Shown piece by piece: positions 39,571-50,709 of a DNA stretch of 64,000 nucleotides. The stretch covers positions 2,294,001 to 2,358,000 of the forward strand of contig JAECYW010000005.1 of NCBI GenBank assembly GCA_023014335.1, given 5' to 3'. Positions within the stretch are counted from its first letter, which is position 1; each line of letters begins with the position of its first letter. A program made the translations under genes and the position numbers. The notes under the pieces are model-generated. The model made no database searches, had not been told where the DNA came from, and saw only the letters and a list, made by a program, of their open reading frames with translations. Source of the DNA: Galerina marginata. Taxonomy: Eukaryota; Basidiomycota; Agaricomycetes; Agaricales; Galerinaceae.

Positions 39571-40509
39571 ATGGTAAACTGGATTGGTTATGAGATTGGA
39601 GAGTGGTAGACGACACTGGCGAACCCGAGTCGACATTCAATTTCTTAATTTATTGCTTTAGCCCAATAATCTATACCTTCTTATTACGATTCTAAATTAG
39701 CAAAATGTTCATTTGGACGAATGGAGTGGATATCCTTTGAGAATCGAAGTTTAGCCGCAAAAACTCAGAACTGCGTACGAAGTTCGAACTGGTGTCCACT
39801 GCGTGTTTCCCTGCCTGTCGGTTAATTGTCCGCCGGGATGACCGCGTAGGCCGATAGGCTTCCGAAACGTTCAACCCGGGCATGGCTTACAATAAGAAGA
39901 GGGAGTCACTTATATCCGAAGAATTTCAGTCTGCATAACTCTGTTTTTTGCCGACTCTAGCCATATTTGTTGCTTGGTTTTCGTGTCGAGTGTTGTCGGT
40001 AAGGGCGAAACGGGCAGCTCGGATAAGGTTAAAGTGGCGCATTCCGGATCCATTTTTAGATGCCATCAATGACAAAATCTCTTGTTTGACAACCACCACC
40101 ACATTGATACCGCAAGGCTGCACAATCCATGCCTATTTCTCATGAATCTGGCCTTATGAAACGCAACTCAAGACATGGTCAAGCGAGAGGTTCTACTTGA
40201 GATTGTAGCTTGCGCTTCACCTCAGCTCGCGGGAAGCTTGATCTTCCATAAACAAGTACTACTTACGTTTCAGATGAAATTTCCGGCCATTCATCAGGCA
40301 TGACAAGGTTATTTCATTTCTTCGGGTCTCTGGATGCTTCGGAAATTATCTCTGATGATTGCACACGGTCACTCTATTAGTGTCAAAGATATGTCAAAGA
40401 AGCAATCGCCCTAAACGCTCACGCCTGTCAATGAAGGACAGCTATAATCGCAACTTGCTTGGCCCTCCTTGATCTTTTCTTTCTCGCCCACATTGGCTCA
40501 CTACGAGCA
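39571..40509. other. Spacer between membrane-protein copies 1 and 2
   Basis: 0.94 kb, no gene recognised. It contains the promoter of copy 2, with a TATAAT-like word near 40443, 67 nt before the ATG. Confidence 0.4.
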
Positions 40510-43000
40510 ATGTCAACCGTTGACCTTCCAGGAATCGACAGCAAAACTCGGGGCTATGATACTGATGTTCATCCAGCGCCGGAGTCGTACGCGCTGTTGT
40601 CTCTGCCCAGGTTGAACAAAGAGGACCCAGTGCCTATCCAGAACCGAGGTCGACCGGGTTTTTTCCAGTCAAGACCACCACGAAAGCGTCGGTGAGTAGG
40701 ATTGTTTCTATAGCGTCAGCTCTTATAAATTCGAAGTGTATCGAATCATCTTCAGGCGACCTAACCCCCGAATCTTTATACCCATACTTGTGATCTTTGG
40801 TCAAGTTTCCATGCTCATGTTCGGTTGGATTTTCTTCTTCATCACATTCAGCAAGCCGAGGCCGCTTCCTCCCCGTCTGGCAGTTCTCGCGCGCGACCAT
40901 TCACAAGCTGTGATAATGGTTGTTACGATATTTTCTACGAGTCTGTCTGTGGTTTCAAGTTTGTAAGTTCTTCAGATCTTACTGCGTTCTCGCGAAGCCA
41001 AAAAGTTCATTCAGCTTATACACGCGGGCTATTCGATATGCACTGGCGAGAATCCTTGCTGGACCCGTTACCCTTTACACAGTAACGTCGGCCATCAAAG
41101 TTTCAACGCAATCACCCATTTTTAATGTGGCTCACCTCGAGTGGACCATCGCAGCTGTTCTCTGCGCGCTGGCAGTTAGCGGCCAGACTGCCGGGTAACC
41201 GACTCGCTTCTATATATTTCAGTTTCACGAATTAATGGACTGCTTTAGATGGATGACGCTCTTAGCGCCTAAGGTTATGGACATGGAAGCGCCGATGTCG
41301 GGATTCGAGCTTAATGTAGTCAGCCCCGACTTCCAGAAATTGATGACGATCAATCGAGATGTTGTTACCCCAGGTTTGTCTTGCTGCATACTTGCGTCTT
41401 CCATGGTATATAGAAAGCTCATAACGTCACAGACCTATTCACCAATGTTATTCCTCTGGTCGAAGCTAGCGGCTCCACCGCTGTTAGCACGCACTTCTCG
41501 TTACCCAGCATCCTGAATTTTAATCAACTCTCCTATATAAATTCGACGAGTATGCATTGAATCATGCTAGGTACTTCCTTTTTTTGGCTAACCAAAACAT
41601 TTATCTAGACGGAATCCTACCAGCAAATTTCCAGGAATGGTTTAGCACGATAATGTCCCAATCTGGGAATGCTATGCCCGCGAATACCAGAATTGAGCAA
41701 ACGCAAAGTTCGCCCTCTGGATTCTCATCTAGTTATTCCATGACACAACAGGGATTTACCTCAAATGTTACTTGCACACAACAACATCTGGATCAGACAA
41801 CGTCTCCTTCGTTGCAGCTTTTCTCGGAAAGCAGCACGATCTTCAATACCACAACTGTGACACTTGCTCAGATTGCGGTCCAGTGTCCGGATCTACGAAC
41901 ACCTCTCTTTTCGCGTAGGTGAAGATTTAACGCCTATATGCTGGGTCTGACGCAGCTTTGTTGGATAGAACCAATCATGACGTCTCCCAAGGTGGATGCA
42001 GTCTTCTCACTTGCATGCCCTGTGAATCAGACGGATGGCACTCAGAAATGGGGTATTTATTGCTTATGTATCGATATGCAGCTCTGTCTGATTGATAGGT
42101 CCTCCCAGAATTGATAATTGCAGGCTTTGGAGTTTATAGTTTCATTAACACCACCATCTGCACTGTATCACCGCAAGTGACTACGATCAACATCGACTAC
42201 AACGATGCGACGCAACTTTTCAATTCGTCTTTTCCGAGCTTCGTCAACGGATCAGAGTCATGGGGAGCCTTTGACGCGCCGTGGGTTGGAGAATACACGA
42301 CGTCGATTTTTCTTCGCGGGTTGAGTGTGGCGCAAAGCACGACTGGTAATAATTTTGGAGACACCATTTCATCGTTTATCACGAGCGTGCCGCCGTATCC
42401 TAATCTTTTGAATGACATCTTGGTGAGCAGAGTTGATTATCGTCCTTTTAAATTCTTGCGCTGATACTGGCTACCCAGCAACAATACATTCGCGGAGTCA
42501 TGGAGTTCAGTGTTACGGTACGTTCTTGTTTGTAGATTTCTCGCAAACTATAGCTAACGAGAGCAATACCACTTCGACAGCTTCTTAGAACGGCGTATAC
42601 GCAAAGTAACAATCACCTATTTCCCGGAAACTCAAGCACCATTCCTCCGAGTATGAGGATAGCCACGAACGGGACATACCGGACCCAAACGATAGGCTGG
42701 TATCAAGCTCATGATACTGCACCTGTTGTCTTGCTTGCACCGACGTTCGTGTGTTTGGTCTCAATTGCCATAGTGGTCATCACCTACTTGCGAAGAAGAG
42801 GGAGTCAGGAACCTGTTAGCAATCACCACTTCGATCCAGGAAATATTCTGCATGTTATCGCTGCGTCATCAGCGGGTGGCATGCGAGAGTCCTTCCCGCC
42901 TTTCGACGAGAATCCAGTGGATTACAGCCAGCAGGTTAAAATAAAATTGGGATCGGTGGATGGCGATCCTAGGAAAGTGGGGTTTGTTCATGTTCGATAA
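40510..43000 (+). CDS. N-glycosylation-rich membrane protein, tandem copy 2
   Basis: Paralogue of the flanking genes with matching exon joins. The cytosolic N-terminus is different (MSTVDLPGIDSKTRG, then PESYALLSLPRLNKEDP). The three N-terminal membrane segments (around FIPILVIFGQVSMLMFGWIF, MVVTIFSTSLSVVSS and LEWTIAAVLCALAVSGQTAG), the ectodomain (FSSSYSMTQQGFTSNVTCTQ, FINTTICTVSPQVTTINIDY) and the tail (HHFDPGNILHVIAASSAGG) are conserved. It ends with VGFVHVR. I start at ATG 40510; an upstream in-frame TTG would add a hydrophobic leader not shared by the paralogues. No frame break was found. Function is unknown; a surface location is inferred from topology and glycosylation sites. Confidence 0.7.
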
Positions 43001-43801
43001 ATGGGATGGACATTTTATCGGTTTCTAATCCCAGTTGCTGGCATTCTGGGTGCTTTATTACAGGTATACATGGGTTATTTAACGTAGCATAGATATTGAG
43101 TAAGTAGTAGTAGTAGTAGTTTCTATACCCACTGCATATGGAATAAAATTGCAAGATATAGGAGAGTCTTAACGATCGGAGCGATCTGTAAACCTGCAAA
43201 ACTCTGTTGCCTTCCATACCGAATATCTACTTCTCCTGAGCAGAAGATTTTGATTCTCTGTCCTCGTCAAAAAGGGGCTCGAGAGTGGCGCACCTCGGCC
43301 CGGAATTTAACTTCCGCCTCATGGACATTTCCATCCTTCCTTTCATGCCACCACCAACTTATGCACCAGCCAATGCACCGGCCACACTGAGAGCGCACTC
43401 AAGGTATTCCATGCGTTCTTGAATCTAATGATTCTACTCTATGAATAGCGCAATGATCTAAAGGCATCATGAACAGGACCCCGACATGTTCTCAAGCCTG
43501 GGCTGTCCTTTCTTGGAATCCTCAGGAAACCCTCTTGTCTTTGGGCATCAAACATCCTTCATATTCAGGATGGCTATAAATTTCTCTTCTACCAGGCACA
43601 AAATATTTATTTTATCCGCCCATCTCGTTTGGAGGTCTCACGGCGTTCTCCTCAATCCCTACACATGACCAACCAGACCTCGGATAAAGAAGCAGTCGCC
43701 GTCATGGCTCCCTCACGGCTGTCAGAGGCATCCCTCTATAGTCCCAACCCCCTCCTATTCTCCTCTTCAACCTCTTCCTCCCATATCTCGGCACTGAAGG
43801 A
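43001..43801. other. Spacer with (TAG)n run; alternative upstream ATG of copy 3
   Basis: Contains a (TAG)6 run at about 43103-43120 and TATAAA at 43575-43580. An ATG at 43665 opens a separate frame that does not join copy 3 without a very short intron, so part of this may be its 5' UTR. Confidence 0.4.
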
Positions 43802-46309
43802 ATGGCTTTGGAACGAGGCGAAAAGAAGGCACGAGGTTTTTTTGCCGACGCACCCTCAGCGCCGGAGTCGTACGCGCTGCTGTCTCTGCCGACGCTGAAC
43901 AAGGAGGATCCATCGCCTGTTAAGAGTCGACCATGGCCAGGAGGCTACTTCCCTTCACGACCCCCAGGGAAACAGCGGTAAGGGACTCTGATTCTTTTCA
44001 ATTCGTCACCTACTCATCAAAATTATCGGGTTATCAGGCGGTTTAATCCTCAGACATTCATACCCATGCTTGTAGTTGTCGGTCAACTTGCTGTGCTCAT
44101 ATTCGGGTGGATTTTCTTCTTCGTTACTGCCAGCAAGCCGAGACCTCTTCCTGCCCATCAGGCAGAGTTTGCGCGAGATCATGCACAAGGTGTGACGTTA
44201 GCGGTTACAACAGCTGCGACGCTGTTATCTGTGATTTCCAGCTTGTAAGTGCATAATGCCATGCCTATGACGCGGTCGAGTTATATATTAATAACGGCAA
44301 TGAATCAGCTTATACACTCGCGCTATTCGGTATGCATTGGCGAGAGTCCTCTCCGAACCCGTCACTCTTTACACCGTTACCTCCGCCCTCAAAGTGGCAA
44401 CCCAGTCGCCCATTTTCAATGTAGCTCACCTCGAATGGACATTTGCCGCTTTGGTTTGTGCTTTGGCTGTTGGAGGCCAAACTGCTGGGTAGGTGGAATT
44501 TGAATTTCATCCAAATTGAATTCGTTTCACTCACAAATCGGGTAAAGATGGATGACGCTGTTGGCGCCAACAGTCATAAATATAGAGGCACCGATGTCAG
44601 GATTCGAGCTTGATGTCCATAGCCCGGATTTCCAGAAATTAATGATTACGAATCGAGATGTTGTCACGCCAGGTTTGTCTTGAAGCACACTTTCTAAACC
44701 ATTACCAGAGGCTCATCAGTCTGACAGATTTATTTACTAATGTCATACCCCTTGTCGGAGCTAGTGGTTCAACAGCCGTTAACACTCACTTCTCTCTGCC
44801 GAGTATCCTGAATTTCAACCAGCTTTCTTACCTCAATTCGACGAGTACGGTTTTCCTCATTTAAGGCCCGTTTCAATCAACTGACGAAATTATGCAGATG
44901 GAATTCTACCTGCGAACTTCCAGCAATGGTTCAGTACAGTATTGTCACCATCAGGGAGTACCATGCCAGCAAATACTAGAGTCGAGTTGCCTCACGGTTC
45001 GCCTCCGGGTTTCCCAACGAGCTATTCCATGACCCAACAAGGATTCACGTCGGATGTTACTTGCACGCAACGGCATCTGGACGAGACGACATCTCCTTCA
45101 CTGGAGGTTGTTTCGCAGACTCGTGGGATATTCCATAATTCAACGACAGTGACCCTCGCTCAGCTCAGAGTACAATGTCCGGGTTCTTCAACGCCCGTAC
45201 TTTCGGGTATGTCACGATTTATCCTCTACTCATCGAAACGCGGATGTATCTGACGAGAGATTGTTAGCGCCGATCATGACATCTCCAGACGTACATGCCG
45301 TATTTTCGCTTGCATGTCCTGTGAATCAGACAGATGGTACACAAAAATGGGGTACGGACCATCTTACCTGTGATTTCGCAGGTCTGGCTAACGGAACTCT
45401 TTCAGAATTGATAATCTCCGGCTGTGGAGTTTATAGCTTCATGAACACTACCGTCTGCACTGTATCGCCGAAAGTGACTTCCATCAACATCGACTACAAT
45501 GACGCCATCCAGTTGTTCAACTCTTCCTTCCCGAGCTTTGTCAATGGATCGGAGTCGTGGGGTGCTGTCGACGCGCCGTGGATCGGGGAGTACACGACGA
45601 CGCTCTTCCTTCGTGGGTTGGATATCGCCCAGAGTCCGACGGGGAATAATTTTGGAGATATGATTTCCTCTTTTGTTGCGACTGTTCCGGCTTATCCTAA
45701 TCTCTTGAATGACGTTCTGGTGAGCTTTCGGATACGATTATCAATTCTCCGCGCACCGCTTGTGCTGATGCGGCATAAATAGCAACACTATATCCGAGGT
45801 GTGATGGAATTCAGTGTTACGGCAAGTCGCCATATTGCATGAGCAAAAATGGTGGTCATTGACCTAAAAGTTCATAGCTCCTTCGAACTGCGTATACGCA
45901 GAACGACAATCGCTTATTTCCTGGAAACTCAAGTACTATTCCTACGAGCATGAGGATCGCAACGCATGGAACATACCGCACACAAACGATAGGATGGTAC
46001 CAAACACACGACACGGCGCTCATCGTTCTCTTCGCACCGACGTTTGTGTGCCTGATCTCTATTGTGGTCGTGATTATCACATTTGTGCGAAGCAAGGGGC
46101 GTACCCAACCCGCCAGTAATGACCACTTTGACCCTGGAAATATACTGCATGTTATCGCTGCCTCGTCTGCTGGTGGTATGTGGCAGTCTTTGCCGTCCTT
46201 CGACGAGAACCCTGTGGAATATAGTCAGAAGGTGAAGATAAAATTGGGGCCAGTGGATGGGGATCCTAAGAGAGTGGGGTTTGTTCATGTCGAAAAGGGT
46301 GGATATTAG
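43802..46309 (+). CDS. N-glycosylation-rich membrane protein, tandem copy 3
   Basis: Third paralogue. It starts MALERGEKKARGFF, then APSAPESYALLSLPTLNKED, which combines features of copies 1 and 2. Membrane segments run from FIPMLVVVGQLAVLIFGWIF through LEWTFAALVCALAVGGQTAG. The ectodomain has FPTSYSMTQQGFTSDVTCTQ, NQTDGTQKW, FMNTTVCTVSPKVTS and FNSSFPSFVNGSESW. The C-terminal membrane segment is IVLFAPTFVCLISIVVVIIT, the tail is HFDPGNILHVIAASSAGG, and it ends FVHVEKGGY. It is closer to copy 2 than to copy 1 throughout. In the exon ending at about 45352 an optional GTACGG donor must be used to match the other copies; reading through is also open. Unknown function. Confidence 0.7.
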
Positions 46310-47251
46310 TATTTAACGTTAAACTATTCAGAAGCTTTCTGTCACGACTAACGACAATTGACGAATTTAATGACCAGCGCTGACAGCGCCATGCATGAGC
46401 TTCATCAATAAAGATCAGGAATGAGGTTGGGTTCGAAGTCACCTGCTGCAACTGATAAGGTTCTACATAGCTGCAAGAGAATGAGGTGAACAAGACTCCT
46501 AACGGTGCGGCCTTCAAGGCCGTTGTTCAAGAATGGGGTAAGCAGCCCCTGCTTGTCAAACCAAGTTCAAACTTTGCAAGCTCTGCCGACATCGTCTCTT
46601 TCTTTCCTACTTTTACACTCGAGCAAAGCACGAAGTTCAGCCATCCTTCATTCTTCTGCGCATATCGTGCGCACTTCCCGCCAGGCCATTAGGCACCCGC
46701 CGGGACCCTGCGAGACTTCTCGACTACGCAGCATAAATTCGTACTTTTGCACATGGTACAAGGCGCTTCCGATGACGCTTGGACCACAGGCTGTCGCAGT
46801 CGCAAGGATACCTCTTCTCTAAATAGGCCAAAATGGTGAGCAGATGGCGGACGTTGTGCTGTTGGACCGGGGTAAGCGGTATCTAAACTGAGCATTCCCA
46901 TCACAGGCCGTCAATTCAATTGTCAAGTCGGTCGACCAACAAGGGAACTTCGGCGATGGGAGGACAAAAAGCAGGTGGATGGCCCCGTTTTGGATGGTTT
47001 GCGTGCCAGGAACGTCAAAATCTGTGTTTTTTCAGTCATTTTCACCCAAACTATCTCCAGGAAAACGGAGACAGCGGGCTTGGCAACCTTCTTGTTACGC
47101 TACCAGAGCCTCTGCATCACCTCTGTCATTGTCGTTTTCTGTCCTCCACTCTCGTTTTCTACTTTCATTCGTTTCGCTCGACGACCGCGGGCGCTCAAGC
47201 GCTTTTTTCAGCATTATTCTGTAACCCCTCTTATTCCTATCCATCCCCGTA
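46310..47251. other. Intergenic upstream of the KRE6-type gene
   Basis: 0.94 kb. The right half is CTTTCT-rich on the plus strand and may be the 5' leader. No other gene was supported. Confidence 0.4.
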
Positions 47252-50236
47252 ATGAGTCGCAACCCGAACGGGCCTTTCCCAAGGCAGAACAACTCGACCA
47301 CCAACCTGCTTCCCCCGCGCCCTTCCGGGTCATTTAAGGCTCCAAGTCGCCAACCAGCGCCGTCGGGCGTTGCAGGACCCTCGAACCCGACCCGGAAACC
47401 TTCACTGGCGTCTTCGACAGGTGGTAGATCATCGACGGGTCACCCAGTGCGTGGTTACTGCCCTTGTATCTGAAATTTTACGGAGCTGACCCTTCATTGG
47501 CAGCCTTCACTTTCAGAAAAGGTAACGTAACGCAAGATTCGCGCTTAGCACTGTGTCTCAACCGTATTTTCAGTACTCGCTCTCCGCCTCTCCTTCGCAA
47601 TGGGGTATGCCGCTCTTGATGAGCAACTCCGAGCCAGACGACTTTCTCCACAATCCGGATCCGCGCAGAGATAGAAGGCTTGATTTGGGGGGAACGGTAT
47701 TCACTGCGCGTGGTTTAGCAAATCTCGGCTGTCTTTCGATTCTGATCGTTGGGTTCATGATGTTGTTGTACGTGTCCCACGACCCCCTTATCTTGCAATT
47801 GGAACGCTGACATTTTTTAGTGCTGGTTTGTCCCTCTTTTCATGACGATTGACGTTATCATATGCTCAACTTATCCCAGGATATCCCATTTTGACGCATT
47901 TTACGCAACACAAGCAAACGACTCAGGGAGGATTCAATTTGGGAGGAACAAATGCTTCAGGACAAGTCCCAGACATTCCAGGCAACTTTTTATTGGTCGA
48001 TAAAGAAACCCCTCAAGAAGCATTTACCTACAAGTCCTACATGGACGACGAAGAGATGGTCTTGGTCTTCTCTGACGAGTTCAACGAGGACGGTCGGACG
48101 TTCTACCCTGGAGAAGATCCTTTCTGGGAAGCGGTGGATTTGCACTACTGGGGAACGGTGAGTGCGCGAATATTATGTCTTCAACCTATTCTAATTCTGT
48201 TGTCAAGAATGACCTGGAATGGTATGACCCTCAACAAGGTACTCAGATAATTCCTCTTATCTCAACGGTCTGGCTAAGGCCGTCGTTCCCTCAGCAACAA
48301 CCAAGAACGGCAGTTTGCAATTAAGAATCGATCAAGTCACTGACATCACCCTCAATCACAACCTGCAGTACCGATCAGCAATGGTATGGCCATTTTCCGG
48401 ACTCCCGATTGCACAATACTGACAACTTCTCTTCTAGATCCAATCATGGTGAATTCAAACCTCTCGCCTTATCGAGTACGTATTAACGGTTTGCAGGAAC
48501 AAATTTTGCTTCACCGGTGGTTTGATCGTTGGTACGTAATTTAGCTTCTTTCTTTTGCAATTTGTTGTAACTAACTGACTTAACCTGTTTAGCCAACGTC
48601 CAATTGCCCGGATCCAGCTCTGTTAGGTAGGTGCCTCTGCTTGTCTGACTGGGTTTAGTTTTCTCATACCTGCGAAACGAACAGTGGCCTGTGGCCCGCT
48701 GTGTGAGTGTCTCGTATAATTTTGAAGACATTGTGATATTTATGCCACTCTCAGCTGGACTATGGGGAATTTAGGTACGCAGTGCTGTCACGTTCTGAGC
48801 GATGTCTATTGATCGCTGCGGTTATAGGGCGAGCCGGTTTCGGTGCCACCGTCGAGGGTCTTGTACGTCAAATTTACCTCTCAGCCTATTGCCGTTGTTG
48901 ATCTTCCTATTTTTCTCCTCAGTGGCCATATACCTATGACACTTGCGACGTTGGAACTCTTCCAAATCAGACATACCCTGGCACTCAGACGCCTCTCGCT
49001 GCCACCGTTAATGGTGATCCCGAAGTTAATGGCGAACTGGTAAGCATTGTGATTGTCTGGTTTTTTCATGTTGCTAATATTTTTTGTCCAGTCTTTTCTC
49101 CCAGGACAGCGACTTTGTACGTGCATCCTGGCCCAAGAGTTGTCGCAATATACTAACTGAAACTAGCTGCTTGTACTTGCCCTGGGGAATCCCACCCTGG
49201 CCCAGTGAGGAAGGATGGGTCGTACGTTGGTCGGTCGGCTCCTGAGATCGATATCGTTGAAGCTACCGTCATCGACGGGATTGGATATGTGGGTCCTTTT
49301 ATTTATTTGGTTTCCAACATGCTCATCTGACCATGATGACTCCAGGCATCTCTGTCTGTTCAGTTTGCGCCATTCAATGTATATTTTACGACCTGTTTTC
49401 TTTGTCTCCTTTTCTGATTTGTTGTGTAATTTTCAAGGCGCGATATCACTTCTTGGACCCCAACAACACGGCCGTATTCGACGATCCCGTTAGGACGAGT
49501 TTAAACACGTACCGTGGAGGTGTGTAGTATTGCATACACGGGCACATTTTGTTTTTACTAACCACTTAACAGGCCGCTTCCAACAAACTGCTAGTGGTCT
49601 GGGTCTTACGAACACGAACTGCTACGAGAGGCCGGGTTCTTGTTTCGCCTTGTACGGATTCGAATACAAGCCTGGGTCCGCTATTTTCATTATACGTTTC
49701 TGCTTGTTCTGATATAATTATATCCAGTTTCGATAACGCGTACATTTCCTGGATCAACGAAGTCCGCTCGTGGACCCTGCACTCTGCAGCGCTAGACGTG
49801 GATACTGCTACTGAGATCAGCCGCAGAAATATCCCGCAGGAACCTATGGTACGCTTTTCTGCAGTATCTTTGTGTTGAGGTGGTGGATGTTGATGTTGCT
49901 TCCCATGCTCTAGTATATCATCGCCAATCTCGGAATGTCGGAAGGTTTCGGTGTTATCGACCTGGAGGAGCTGATATTCCCTGCGACGATGCAGGTGGAT
50001 TATATCAGAGTTTACCAACGCAAAGACCAGATCAACATCGGCTGTGATCCTCCCGATTTCCCTACTGCGCAATATATCGAGACGTGGGTGCCTTTCTATT
50101 TTGTGTTGCTTGTCGTCGCGTGCTTACATGTCGGACTGCCTACAGATACCAGGAAGCTTATACAAACTACAATCTGACTGTGTGGGCTGACTTCAAGCAG
50201 CCCTGGCCCAAGAACAAATTAGCGGGCGGTTGCTGA
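47252..50236 (+). CDS. KRE6: KRE6/SKN1-type beta-1,6-glucan synthesis protein (608 aa, 22 exons)
   Basis: Type II membrane protein of the SKN1/KRE6 family (related to GH16) needed for cell-wall beta-1,6-glucan. It has a Ser/Pro-rich cytosolic part (1-70), EPDDFLHNPDPRRDRR, a membrane anchor at about 119-137, then the lumenal glucanase-like domain: FSDEFNEDGRTFYPGEDPFW, MIQSWNKFCFTGG, SGLWPAVWTMGN. The catalytic motif is EIDIVE with E395, D397 and E400, and the C-terminus is DFKQPWPKNKLAGGC. Exons: 47252-47446, 47504-47521, 47574-47767, 47821-47825, 47880-48157, 48208-48238, 48295-48383, 48438-48448, 48497-48531, 48593-48626, 48685-48702, 48755-48774, 48828-48862, 48923-49039, 49092-49116, 49167-49288, 49346-49378, 49438-49519, 49573-49675, 49728-49848, 49914-50083, 50146-50236. 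Every phase agrees and the sum is 1827 nt. Five exons are 20 nt or less. Confidence 0.88.
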
Positions 50237-50709
50237 GGCCGCCTCGGAAACGGACTGTTGTGTGTGTGTTTTATTTAACGTTCAAAACCGTTATGGTTTA
50301 TGTATTACCGTGACGTGCACGTCTACTTACTAGGATTTGGGTGAAGATGGAGGTTTCGAAGTGTTGTTGCTACTGCTACTACTTATTCCTTTTTTAAATC
50401 TGTGCATTGCTGATTACATAGCTGTTGCCACATCGTATACCTAGCTACTTTTGTTGTTTTCGCTTAGTGTAACTTTTCATCCATGTGTTCTCCGCTGTAT
50501 CGGAATTTGAAGGTCGATCCTTCGATATACCTATGGGAGAATAACATTTTGTAGCTAGACCTTTTACTTTTATGATACCTTTCGTTACCCTCGGAATGCA
50601 ACTAAGTCGAAAACAATGACCGGAGCGTGTGAATTCTAATTGATCGCTGATTACATAACCTATTACCTCGACTTTTGTTCAACGCCGACCTTGTTTCCGG
50701 CCAACGACC
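50237..50709. other. Short intergenic region
   Basis: About 470 bp. The 3' end of the KRE6-type gene is T-rich; the promoter of the ELYS-domain gene follows. Nothing else was seen. Confidence 0.4.
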
